Below, one piece after another: positions 41,007-50,489 of a stretch of DNA of 64,000 nucleotides. Numbering within the stretch: position 1 is the first letter of the stretch; every line of letters begins with the position of its first letter. Made by a program: the position numbers and the translations under genes. Source of the stretch: Erinaceus europaeus (Eukaryota; Chordata; Mammalia; Eulipotyphla; Erinaceidae); NCBI RefSeq assembly GCF_950295315.1, contig NC_080171.1:115377064-115441063 (forward strand). Reading direction: 5' to 3'. Below the pieces are notes generated by a model that did not search any database, was not told the origin of the DNA, and saw only the letters and a list, made by a program, of their open reading frames with translations.

Positions 41007-41198
41007 ACAGAGGTTTGGGTGGTGGCACATCCAGCAGAGTACACATGTCACAGTGCCCAAGGACCTGGGTTAAAGCCGCTGGTCCTCACCTGCAAGGGGG
41101 AAGCTTCAAGAACAGCGGCTCAGTGCTGCACGTACATCTCTCTCTCTCCCTACCTCCCCTGCCTTTTCAATTTCCCTGTCTCTAATGAATATAAATAT
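41007..41198 (+). mobile_element. SINE-B with target duplication
   Basis: TTTTAAAATGAGAACT (40991-41006) and TTTTAAAATGAGAGCT (41199-41214), one mismatch. 'GGGTGGTGGCACATCCAGC', 'GGGTTAAAGCCGC', 'CCTGTCTCTAATGAATA'. Confidence 0.88.
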
Positions 41199-41259
41199 TT
41201 TTAAAATGAGAGCTATGACTTATATCCTTAGATATGAAATGATGTCAAAGATTGATTTG

Positions 41260-41575
41260 GGGGACTGGTGGTAGTGCAGCGGGTTAAGTGCACATGGTGC
41301 GAAGCACAAGGAACAGCACAAGCATCCCAGTTCGAGCCCCTGGCTCCCCACCTGCAGCAGGGTCACTTCACAGGTGGTGAAGCAGGTCTGCAAGTGTCTC
41401 TCTTTCTCCCCCTCTCTGTCTTCCCCTCCTCTCTCCATTTCTCTCTGTTCTATCCAACAATGACAATAACAACAACAATAAACAAACAAGGGCAACAAAA
41501 GGGAAAAAATAGCCTTCAGGAGCAGTGGATTCATAGTGCAGGCACTGAGTCCCAGCAATAATCTTGGAGGCCATA
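41260..41575 (+). mobile_element. SINE-A
   Basis: 'GGGGACTGGTGGTAGTGCAGC', B box 'AGTTCGAGCCC', CAA block, and a 3' domain ending CTTGGAGGCC then (AT)n. TTGATTTG occurs on both sides. Confidence 0.92.
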
Positions 41576-41581
41576 TATATA

Positions 41582-41870
41582 TGTTGATTTGAACAAGAGG
41601 GCTCCTGAAGGGACGCAGCCTCGCTTGATTCAAATGAATGTTGAGATGAAATGAAGGCATGTGGAAGGTGAGCCTTCTAAGGCAGAGACCAGTGGCAAGG
41701 CCGGTGGCGATGCAAAGTTGAGGCTGATGCCTCACGCCTGTGCTGTCTAAGGGCTCTGCCTACAGGGCACAGTGTTGAGACCTCAGTGCAGTCAATCGTC
41801 TCAACACGCCCACTCACAGGAGTCTAAGTGGATATAACCAAGTAGAAGAGTTGCTCAGCTGGAAAAAAAA
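41582..41870. other. Unassigned sequence
   Basis: Between a SINE and an L1 piece. An A17 run at about 41863-41879 marks the L1 boundary. Nothing else recognised. Confidence 0.4.
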
Positions 41871-42216
41871 AAAAAAAAAGGACAAGAATGGAGGTTTCGT
41901 GCTTCCAGACCTCTAAATAGATGATATGGCTATTGTAGTCAAAACTGCTTGGAATTGGAACAAAAGCAGACCCACAGACAGTGGAAGAGAACCGAGACCC
42001 CAGAAATGAGCCTCCACGTCTATGGACATTCAATTTTTGACAAAGGGGGAGGGCCAAGACATTAACCAGGAAATGGAGAATCTCTTCAACAAACGGTGTG
42101 AGGGGGAAAATTGGGTTGAAATATGCAGGATGAAACTGGGCCACTATTTTTAACTATGTACAAAAGCCAAATCCAAATGAATCAAATATTTTAATGTTAG
42201 ACCAGAAAACAAGCAA
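41871..42216 (+). mobile_element. L1 ORF2 fragment (first copy)
   Basis: 'GTGCTTCCAGACCTC', 'GACCCACAGACAGTGGAAGAG', 'GACATTCAATTTTTGAC', 'CTCTTCAACAAACGGTG', 'AAATGAATCAAATATTTTAA' follow L1 ORF2 order. It breaks off at 'GACCAGAAA' and is joined to a C9/CA repeat. Most of it recurs at 42483-42720. Confidence 0.8.
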
Positions 42217-42229
42217 CCCCCCCCCACAT

Positions 42230-42295
<66 letters not shown>
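42230..42295. repeat. (CA)n(CT)n compound microsatellite
   Basis: About 15 CA then 18 CT units, directly preceding the duplicated unit at 42296. Confidence 0.95.
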
Positions 42296-42297
<2 letters not shown>

Positions 42298-42482
42298 GGT
42301 AAGCCTGCCTATTGGGCTCAGAGTGTTCAGAGGCCAGCAGAGCAGAGTCCTCAGCCCCGGGCTGCTCATACACCCACCAAGACGGGTTTGCAATTTATAT
42401 TTTTAACCACGGGTAAGGGCCTGGGAGCCAACAGAAACCACAGAACTAAAATTATCAGGTTCAAATTACTAGACAAACTTTA
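42296..42482. repeat. Duplicated 187-bp unit, copy 1
   Basis: From CTGGTAAGCCTGCC to ACAAACTTTAG. Differs from copy 2 (44738-44924) at only three positions that I can see. Not a SINE or L1 that I recognise. The right end joins L1 at '...TTTAGAGACCCCAGAAATG'. Confidence 0.9.
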
Positions 42483-42777
42483 GAGACCCCAGAAATGAGC
42501 CCCCACATCTATGGACATTCAATTTTTGACAAGGGTGTGTGTGTGTGTATGGGGGGGTGTATTTCAAGGCATTAGCCAGGAAATGGAAAGTCTCTTCAAC
42601 AAATGGTGTGTGTAGGGAAATTGGGTTGAAATATGAAGAATGAAACTGGGCCACTATATTTAACTATGTACAAAAGTTAAATCCAAATGAATCAAATATT
42701 TTAATGTTAGACCAGAAACCACCAAATATTTAGAGGCAAAGACTGGCAGAACTATTTTTGATCAAAGTATTTTCCAG
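42483..42777 (+). mobile_element. L1 ORF2 fragment (second copy)
   Basis: Repeats 41994-42210 with about 10 substitutions and a GT-rich insertion (42534-42558), then goes on through 'GGCAAAGACTGGCAGAAC', which copy 1 lacks. Confidence 0.8.
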
Positions 42778-43330
42778 GGGGCTGGGCAGTAGTGCACTGG
42801 ATTAAGTGCACATAGTATGACGTGTAAGGGCCTGCGAGAGGATCCCAGTTCAAGACACCGGCTCCCTACCTGGAGGGGGGTCGCTTCACAAGTGGTGAAG
42901 CAGGTCTGCAGGTGTCTACCTTTCTCTCCCCCATCTGTCTCCCCCTTCCCTCTCAATTTCTCTTTGTCCTAACCAAAAAAAAAAAAAAAAAAAAAAAAAA
43001 AACAGAAAAGAAAAGGGGCCAGGTGGTGGCACACCTGGTTGAGCGCACATATTACAATGTGCAAGGACCCGGGTTCGAGCCCCCGGTGCCCACCTGCATG
43101 GGGAAAGCTTTGTGAGTGGTGAAGCAGGGCTGCAGGTGTCTCTCTGTCTCTCTTTCTCTCTATCATCCCCTTCCCTCTTGATTTCTGGCTGTCTCTATCC
43201 AATGAATAAAGATAATAAAAAAATTATAAAAAAAAAAAAAGAAAAAAAGGAACAAGAAATGGAAAATGGCCTCCAGGAGCAGCAGATTCATAGTGTAGGC
43301 ACTGAGCCCCAGCAATAATCCTAGAGGAAC
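42778..43330 (+). mobile_element. SINE-A split by SINE-B
   Basis: Head and body 'GGGCTGGGCAGTAGTGCAC ... TTGTCCTAACC' at 42778-42976. The separated 3' domain 'GCCTCCAGGAGCAGCAG ... CCTAGAGGAACAG' is at 43265-43330. Confidence 0.85.
43014..43248 (+). mobile_element. SINE-B inside SINE-A
   Basis: 'GGGGCCAGGTGGTGGCACACC', 'CCCGGGTTCGAGCCCCC' (consensus B box), 'GGCTGTCTCTATCCAATGAAT', A-rich tail. It landed in the A-rich middle of the host SINE. Confidence 0.92.
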
Positions 43331-43345
43331 AGTTAAATTAAATTA

Positions 43346-44307
43346 AATTTAAAAAGTTCCACAACTCGAATCAAACTTCAGGAAAACAACAACAAAGTAA
43401 TGGATTTATATCAAGCTGAAAAACTTCTTCACAGCAAAAAAAAAAAAAAAATCAAAAAACCAACCAAACAAAAAACAAACCCCCAGAACAGAGACTACCT
43501 GTATAGCAGAAGATCCTAACATGCCGCCGTACATCAGACAAAAGGCCAGCAACCAATATTTCTAAGTAACTCACCAAACTCAGCAAAAACCCAAAGCAAC
43601 ACAGAAATAAAAACAAGCAAAAAAAAAAAAAAAAAAAAAGATACGGACAGAATCTTGACCAAAGAAGAGATCCAAAGGGCAACAGACATATGAAAAACTA
43701 TGTTCAGTCACTAATTACAAGAGAAATGCAAATAAACACAATGAGAGTTTACACCTGAGAGAATCCCATAAATTAGAAAAGACATTAATAGTAAATGTTG
43801 GTGAAGAGGGGGGTGGGGTGGGGAAGGAACCTTTTTGCATTGCTGATGGAAATGCGAATTAGTCCTACCTTGTGGGAAACAGTCTGGAGAATTCTCAGAA
43901 TGCTAAAGATGCTAATCCTACCGTAGGATTTGGCAATTCCTTTCCTGAGAATATATATATATATATAAACTGAACACATCATCTGTACACCTATGTTCAT
44001 AGCAGCACAATCTGTAATAGTCCAAAGATTGGAAGCAACCCAGATGTCCATCAACAGATGAGTGGCTGAATAAGCTGTGGTCTATAATATACACAATGGA
44101 ATATTACTCAGATGTTAACAACAATGAAGTCACCACCTTTGCTTCAGCTTGGATGGAGCTTGAAGGAATGATGTTGAGATAAGCCAAAAAGAGAAGGTTG
44201 AATACTGAGTGATCTCCTACATGGGGGAACATCAGAAACAAGGATAGAACAGGAAAACACGAAGTGCAACTTGGACTAGGTTTGGTGGATTGCACCAAAA
44301 CAAAGGT
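43346..44307 (+). mobile_element. L1 ORF2 3' part and 3' end
   Basis: Continues 42483-42777: 'ATCAAGCTGAAAAACTTCTTC', 'AAATGCAAATAAACACAATG', 'ATGTTCATAGCAGCACAATC', 'GATGTCCATCAACAGATG', 'ATGGAATATTACTCAG', ending 'GGATTGCACCAAAACAAAGG'. A runs at 43436 and 43620. Frames are broken. Confidence 0.88.
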
Positions 44308-44600
44308 TTTTTTAAAAAATATATTTATTTATTTATTTTCCCTTTTGTTGCCCTTTTTTATTGTTGTTGTAGTTATTATTGTTGTTATTTATGTCATTGT
44401 TGTTGGATAGGACAGAGAGAAATGGAGAGAGGAGGGGAAAACAGAGAGGGGGAGAGAAACATAAACACCTGTAGACCTGCTTCACTGGCTTGTGAAGCGA
44501 CTCCTCTGCTGCTGGTGGGGACCCAGGGGCTTGAACTGGGATCCAGTCCCTGCACTTTGTGCCACGTGCACTTAACCTACTGTGCTACTGCCAGGCCCCC
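44308..44600 (-). mobile_element. SINE-A without 3' domain
   Basis: 'TTATTTTCCCTTTTGTTGCC' to 'GTGCTACTGCCAGGCCCCC'. A short insertion (GCTGCTGG) lies near the TGCAGG segment. Confidence 0.9.
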
Positions 44601-44672
44601 AAGATGTATGTATTTTCTGATGAAAAGCTCTACATTACTGCTGTTGTCTACCTGTTCTAATATCTAGCGAGC

Positions 44673-44737
44673 ATATCTCTCCCTCTCCCTCTCCCTCTCC
44701 CTCTCCCTCTCCCTCTCCCTCTCTCTCTCTCTCTCCT
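44673..44737. repeat. (CCCTCT)n then (CT)n
   Basis: About eight CCCTCT hexamers followed by CT, directly before copy 2 of the duplicated unit, as the CA/CT tract is before copy 1. Confidence 0.95.
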
Positions 44738-44926
44738 GGTAAGCCTACCTATTGAGCTCAGAGTGTTCAGAGGCCAGCAGAGCAGAGTCCTCAGCCCCGG
44801 GCTGCTCATACACCCACCAAGACGGGTTTGCAATTTATATTTTTAACCACGGGTAAGGGCCTGGGAGCCAATAGAAACCACAGAACTAAAATTATCAGGT
44901 TCAAATTACTAGACAAACTTTAGAAA
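44738..44926. repeat. Duplicated 187-bp unit, copy 2
   Basis: Same 187 bp as 42296-42482 (three substitutions: G/A in GCCTGCC, G/A in ATTGGG, C/T in CCAACAG), continuing into AAAAGGGTG, which looks like the ancestral right flank. Confidence 0.9.
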
Positions 44927-45368
44927 AGGGTGAATAGAAAATGAATGGTAGACAAAACAGAAGCTAATGCTAAGATGCAATTTTATAGCTGGATGATCTC
45001 TAGTTTCTTTTTATAACTGTGTGAGTCCCTTTTTCATGTTCCCAAAGGGAAGGTGCCAAAGAATTTAGAAGAGTCTATCCAGAGAAAGCAGAACACAAGA
45101 AGCTCAGCTGTTTGAAACATGCTAGACCATCTCCAGACAGTTTACTAGGGAGACAGAAAATGAGAAACAAGTCTCTGTAAGAAATGTGTCACGTGGAAAA
45201 CAAACCAGAAGCAGTGGATTATACAAAGCACAAATCCAGGTGCCAACCAGTTGGCAATACCATAATTTTCCAGTTTCGGGACTGAAAGTTATATGCTATT
45301 TTTAAAAATGGAGAGTGAACTTGTAATAATTAATTAATGCTGCTTTTCACCTTTTCCTTAAAAAGAAA
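44927..45368. other. Unique sequence
   Basis: Nothing recognised. Confidence 0.45.
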
Positions 45369-45377
45369 ACAGTTTCA

Positions 45378-45604
45378 GGGCCAGGAGGTGGATCACCTGA
45401 TTAAATACTCACATTACAGTGCACAAGGGCCCAGGTTTAAGGCCCTGGTCCTCACTGGATAGGGGAAAGCTTCATGAGTGGTGAAGTGGGGCTGCAGGTA
45501 TCTCTCTATCTCTCACCCTCTTTATCTCTCCCTCCCTTCTCAATTTCTTTCTCTAATGATAAAAATAAATAATAAAAGAGGTGACTTAAAAAAAAAAAAG
45601 ACAG
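45378..45604 (+). mobile_element. SINE-B, diverged
   Basis: 'GGCCAGGAGGTGGATCACC', 'CCCAGGTTTAAGGCCC', tail AAATAATAAAAG and A12. CAGTTTCA on both sides (45370-45377, 45605-45612) is the target duplication. Confidence 0.85.
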
Positions 45605-45612
45605 CAGTTTCA

Positions 45613-46004
45613 AAACTACCTTTATGTATTCACAAACAGGAAAATACAAAATCTTGAGTGACTTTTATTAGGTTCAGAGCCCTGCATCTGGATAGGAGCA
45701 GGCTGGTGATGAGAGCCAGAGAAGGTCCAAGGAGGGAGCAGGCACCATGTGTCCTGACAGCAGTTGCACCAGTGCTAATGACCCTCAGGTTCCAGGAAAG
45801 TCCTCTTCACAGTGGAGGTGATGCTGTGATGGTTCACTTAGGATTATTCCGAGAACATCTTAGTCAGTAACAGCCAACCTGGACTGAGAACCATCTTACG
45901 CTACGTGGGAGATGCTGGGGAAACAAGTAAGTAGAGACACTGTCCCTTTCTCCCTTTTCCCTTTCCCTCCCTCTCTCCCTTCCTTCTTTTCTTCTTCTTT
46001 CTTT
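45613..46004. other. Unique sequence
   Basis: A 70-codon frame at 45658-45870 has no domain. A CT-rich tract is at 45945-45998. Confidence 0.45.
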
Positions 46005-46157
46005 AAATATTTATTTATTTATGTTCTTTTGTGGCCTTTGTTGCTTTATTGTTGTAGTTATTATTGTTGTAGTTATTGATGTCATTGTTGGATAGGATAG
46101 AGAGAAATGGAGAGAGGACGGGAAGGCAGAGAAGGAGAGAGAAAGACAGACACCTAC
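46005..46157 (-). mobile_element. SINE-A, head missing
   Basis: 'ATTTATTTATGTTCTTTTGTGG', 'GATGTCATTGTTGGATAGG', GA block to 'AAAGACAGACACC', then stops. The tRNA-like head is absent, truncated or replaced by the next SINE. Confidence 0.75.
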
Positions 46158-46162
46158 CTTCT

Positions 46163-46835
46163 TTCTTTGCCTTCAGGGTAATAGCTGGGGCTCAGTGCCT
46201 GCACTACAAATCCACTGCTCCTGGTGGCCTTTTAAAAATTTATTTTTAATGTTTTTTTTTTTTTTTTTTCCCTCCAGGGTTATTGCTGGGCTCGGTGCCT
46301 GCACCATGAATCCACCGCTCCTGGAGGCCATTTTTCCCCCTTTTTGTTGCCCTAGTTATTGCAGCCTCGTTGCGGTTATTATTGCCATTGTTGACGTTGC
46401 TTTGTTGTTGGATAGGACAGAGAGAAATGGAGAGAGGAGGGGAAGACAGAGAGGGGGAGAGAAAGACAGACACCTGCAGACCTGCTTCACCACCCGTGAA
46501 GCGACTCCCCTGCAGGTGGGGAGCCAGGGGCTCGAACCGGGATCCTTACGCCGGTCCCTGCGCTTTGTGCCACGTGCGCTTAACCCACTGCGCCACCGCC
46601 CGACTCCCTAAAAATTTATTTTTAATGTTTTTTATATATATTTTATTGGATGGGACTGACAGAAATTGAGAGAAGAGGGGAGACAGAGAGGGAAAGAGAA
46701 AGAGAGACACAAGCAGACCTGCTTCACCACTTGTAAAACTTCCCCCCTGCAGATGGGGAGTGGTGGACTTGAACCTGGATCCATGCGCAGCTCCTTGCAC
46801 TTAGTAATATGTGTGTTTAACCGGGCGTGCCTCCT
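46163..46835 (-). mobile_element. SINE-A, old, split by a younger SINE-A
   Basis: 3' domain at left (GCCTTCAGGGTAATAGCTGG ... CTCCTGGTGGCC). The body and head (TTTTATTGGATGGGACTGAC ... TTAACCGGGCGTGCC) are at 46634-46835. Confidence 0.8.
46258..46608 (-). mobile_element. SINE-A, young, in older SINE
   Basis: Near-consensus copy, 'CCTCCAGGGTTATTGCTGGGC' to 'GCGCCACCGCCCGACTCCC'. The flanks 46233-46257 and 46609-46633 are an about 25-bp duplication starting TAAAAATTTATTTTTAATG, long for an L1-type event. Confidence 0.95.
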
Positions 46836-46845
46836 CTTTTTCCTT

Positions 46846-46925
46846 TAAATTAGTAATTTAGTATTGATTTACAAAATTATAAGATGTTAGGGGTGTAATT
46901 CCATAACATTCCTTCCACCAGGAGA
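46846..46925 (-). mobile_element. X element 3' fragment
   Basis: 'GGGGTGTAATTCCATAACATTCC' and 'CACCAGGAG' parallel the X 3' end at 21940-21980. Short, diverged. Confidence 0.5.
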
Positions 46926-47329
46926 GACTCACTTTCCAGCAAGGGCATGGTCCGACTCTGCTCAGAGGCCCTGGAAGTGAGAGGCTACTGTGACTATTAC
47001 AATGGGGGAGGGTGGAGAAGCCTGAAGTGAGCAAAGCAGCTGAGGGGGGGGGTGTGCACAAAACTGTGCCCTGAGCCAGGCTGGCTCTTTGGCAGCAAGG
47101 AAGTCAGGGATGAGGCCTGGTAAGGTAAGCCTTGGGTCAGGAGTTTATGTGCTATCAGCCACAAAAAATGGCTAGAGATTTGGGGGAAGGATTGAACAGA
47201 AGCATCAAAGGAGACCCACCAGAAGGCCGCTTAAGCCATCCGGAGAAGTATCAGTTGAGAAAGCAATCGAGGGAGAAAGCTATAGCATTATGGGAACTTA
47301 TTTGCAGCCAGTGTGCGGTCAATCGGTGT
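46926..47329. other. Unique sequence
   Basis: No repeat or gene recognised. Confidence 0.45.
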
Positions 47330-47344
47330 AAAGAAAGCAGAGCT

Positions 47345-47699
47345 CTGGGTTCGGGCGGTGGCGCAGTGGGTTAAGAGCATGTGGCGCAAAGCGCAAGGAC
47401 CTGAGTAAGGATCCCGGTTTGAGCCCCCGGCTCCCCACCTGCAGGGGAGTCGCTTCACAGGCGGTGAAGGAGATCTGCAGGTGTCTGTCTTTCTCTCCCC
47501 CTCTCTGTCTTCCCCTCCTCTCTCCATTTCTCTCTGTCCTAGCCAACAACGAACAACATCAACAATGGTAATAATAATAACCACAACGAGGCTACCACAA
47601 CAAGGGCAACAAAAGGGGGAAAAATGACCTCCAGGAGCGGTGGATTCACGGTGCAGGCACTGAGCCAGCAATAACCTGGAGGAAAAAAAAAAAAAAAGA
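47345..47699 (+). mobile_element. SINE-A, young, 15-bp target duplication
   Basis: AAAGAAAGCAGAGCT at 47330-47344 and 47700-47714. Near-consensus head (GGCGGTGGCGCAGTGGG). The 3' domain 'CCTCCAGGAGCGGTGG ... AACCTGGAGG' closely matches the copy at 5957, marking one recent subfamily (also 46258 and 60949). Confidence 0.96.
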
Positions 47700-47916
47700 A
47701 AAGAAAGCAGAGCTAAGACAGGCTTTAAGATACTGAACTTGATGGGTCTTTGCAGCTCAGTATCTATAATCATCTCTTTTGACAAAGGACATGATACCAT
47801 GAGAAAACCCTGACTCTTGCCAAGTACATATGGTCTTCAGATGGCATATGGACAGATGGCGTTCCAAAGGTTCATTCAAAAGTCAGCTATCTGAATATGG
47901 ACACTATTTTTTTCTT

Positions 47917-48025
47917 CCTTCCTCCCTCTCCTTCTTTCCCCTTCCCTCCCTTCCTTCCTCTCCTTTCCTTCCTTCCTTTCTTTCCCTTCCTTCCTTCCTT
48001 CCTCCCTCCCTCCCTCCCTTCCTAT
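47917..48025. repeat. (TTCC)n/(CTCC)n polypyrimidine tract
   Basis: About 110 bp, adjoining the 3' end of the minus-strand SINE that follows, so a grown tail. Confidence 0.95.
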
Positions 48026-48282
48026 CTTTTGCCTCCAGAGTTATCTCTGGGGCTCAGTGCCAGCACTTTGAATCCACCTCTCCCAGTGGCCATTTTTTTT
48101 TTCATTTTATTTGATAGGACAGAGAGAAATTGAGAGAGGAGAGACAGAGAGGGAGAGAGAAAGATAGACACCTGCAGACCTGCTTCGTTGCTTGTGAAGT
48201 GTCCTCCCTGCAGGTGGAGAGTGGAGGCTCGAAATGGGATCCTTTCATGGGTCCTTAAGCATGTGTACCACCACCCAGCCCC
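48026..48282 (-). mobile_element. SINE-A variant, short middle
   Basis: 'GCCTCCAGAGTTATCTCTGGGG', 'TTATTTGATAGGACAGAG', 'GAGGCTCGAAATGGG' (inverse B box, mutated), 'ACCACCACCCAGCCCC'. Confidence 0.88.
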
Positions 48283-48711
48283 TGCAGCTAATTTTTCTAT
48301 AGAAAAAATATCACAAATATTGGAGTGATGGTCAGGATTTGTATGTAATTTATATGTAATTGAAATATATGCTATGAACTGACTTACCACATATAGAATC
48401 ATTAGTGAGTTAGTCTGGGAAGCCAAATCCAATATTACCAAGTCTACACCAGTATAAACCTCAAATGCAGAGTGATCTTGGAAATTTTAAGCCATATTGG
48501 TACTTGCTGCCACCACAGTTACCAGGCCAGGGGCTGTTTTTCAGATTGTGCCATGAAATTCTTGTCATTTTAGTCAAGCTAGTGGTTCATGATGGGAGAA
48601 ATCTCCCAGTTTAGGTTAAACTAAAGAGCTTTGGACTCAAGTCAAAGGGATAAAAAGATTTCTTGCTAAAAAGAAATATGTCTACTTAAGCCCTTTTTAT
48701 ATACAACCAGA
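48283..48711. other. Unique sequence
   Basis: Nothing recognised. Confidence 0.45.
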
Positions 48712-48898
48712 TGACTGCACAGAAGGAGCTGGGAGACAGCGCATCCGTACAGTAATTTCTTTACCATGAACAAGATCCTAGGTTCAATCTTGGCACTACA
48801 CAGGAGCACCATGACATTGAGAGAAGCTTCATGGATGGTGGGGTAGTGCAGTGGTATGTCTACTACTCTCTGTCTGAAATAAAAAGAATCAAAAAAAT
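48712..48898 (+). mobile_element. SINE-C
   Basis: 'GGAGCTGGGAGACAGCGCATCC' (tRNA-like start), 'AGGTTCAATCTTGG' (B box), ending 'TCTGAAATAAAAAGAATC'. Confidence 0.5.
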
Positions 48899-49562
48899 TA
48901 GCTTGGGAGCAGTGGAATGAATCCACACATGTAAGGAAGGCCCTACTGCCACGCCCCCCACACACACACCTGAAAATTACTTCCTTTTCTGAATATTTTC
49001 TGGATACTCCTCACATTCATAAATTACAATACAATAAAAGGTAAGTGTTATATTACAAATTCATAGCAACTTTTGGACCACAGTGATCCCTGACTCAAAA
49101 AAAAGAAAAAAAAATTAGACCTCTTTTAAAATGATCTCTGCATTTCCATGGGTTTTATTTTGATCTCTTGTATTTGTCATCTTCACTGAGTTTTACCTTG
49201 CTTTTCACCGTATTGAAAAATCAAAATATTCTCCTAGCTAAACAGATTACAGTTAGCAAACCAACATCAGCATTTTTTCTGGAATCTGCTTTCACGATTT
49301 GCCACACGTTCCCACAAATACTGTGCATCACTGTCATCTTTCCTTTTCTCTCTTCTTTCCCCTTAATTTCTATCAAATTAATTAACAAAGCAAAACAACC
49401 AATAGTTTTGATAGGCAGTTACTGAGCTGCCCCAGACCTTCTAATACAGACTCCATGGATAGGTTTCAGGAGTACACAGTCCCCATAGCTGTATATGAAA
49501 CTCGATGTATTTGCATTTTTCTGAGCTAAGAGTCACTCAACTGCATCACATTCTCAAAGGTT
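48899..49562. other. Unique sequence with a possible ancient repeat at right
   Basis: From about 49437, 'TGCATTTTTCTGAGC' and 'CACATTCTCAAAGGTTAAGAAC' recall an old DNA-transposon-type repeat, not identified. The rest is unassigned. Confidence 0.35.
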
Positions 49563-49577
49563 AAGAACTACTAGTTA

Positions 49578-49887
49578 GGGGCTGGGCAGTAGTGCAGTGG
49601 TGTAAGGATCCTGGTTCGAGCCCCTGGCTCCCCATCTGCAGGGGGGTCGCTTCACAAGCAGTGAAGCAGGTCTGCAGGTGTTTATCTTTCTCTCCCTCTC
49701 TCTGTCTTCCCCTCCTGTCTCGATTTCTCTCTGTCCTATCCAACAACAATGACAGCAATAATGGCAACAACAATAATAATAACAATAAACAACAACAAAG
49801 TCAACAAAAGAGAAAAAATAGCCTCTAGGAGCAGTGGATTTGTAGTGCAGGCACCGAGCACCAGCGATAACCATGGAGACAAAAATA
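49578..49887 (+). mobile_element. SINE-A with internal head deletion
   Basis: The head jumps from 'GGGCAGTAGTGCAGTGG' to 'TGTAAGGATCCTGG', losing about 45 bp between A box and B box. Flanks AAGAACTACTAGTTA at 49563-49577 and 49888-49902 are perfect. Confidence 0.92.
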
Positions 49888-49902
49888 AAAGAACTACTAG
49901 TT

Positions 49903-50474
49903 AGCCTTTCAGACACCAAGTTGAAAATGCTACTAGGACTCCATCCTGAACTCCATGGGTGGATGACCTCACTAATGTGTCCTGGAATCTCACCTCCCGA
50001 GACCCCTGTCCCACTAGGGAAAGATAGAAACAGGCTGGGGGTATGGACCCACCTCCCAAAGCCCATGTCCAGGAGAGAAGCAATTAAGCCAGAACTCCTA
50101 CCTTCTGCAACCCCCCCAAAATTTTGGTCCATACTCCCAGAGGAGAGAAAATGTTAGGGAAGATGACTAGAGGGCTCTGAAACCCAATTCCACCAGGACC
50201 CAGAGAGAGAGGAGGAAAAAAGGAAAGATATTTGGAAATAGTAATAGGTGTAGCTGTGACTTAAAATGGAAGAGAAAGCAAAGCCATAGACAAAAATGGG
50301 AGAAATATAGACAGACTGTTAGAGAAATATCAGTTAACCCTACTGTGACCTTGGGAGAATCACTGCAGTTTTCAATGGAGGGAATGGAGACCCAGGACTC
50401 TGGTGGTAGGAACAGTGTGAAATTGTATCACTGTTATTTTGTAATTTTGTAAATCACTAGTAAAATAAAATAAT
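49903..50474 (+). mobile_element. X element
   Basis: 'CCACTAGGGAAAGATAGAAAC', 'CCCATGTCCAGGAGAGAAGC', 'CTCCCAGAGGAGAGAAAATG', ending 'TCACTAGTAAAATAAAATAAT'. A related word AAGAACTACCAGTTA follows at 50475-50489. An internal segment (50160-50380) differs from other X copies. Confidence 0.8.
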
Positions 50475-50489
50475 AAAAGAACTACCAGT

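Noticed and set aside
43346..44307. Active L1 copy
   Set aside because: Only the 3' part is present, with frameshifts, A-run expansions and SINE insertions.
46370..46611. Recurrent protein-like frames of the type 'DRTERNGERRGRQRGG' found at about twenty places
   Set aside because: They are translations of the SINE-A GA/CT and head region; the recurrence follows the SINE, not a gene family.
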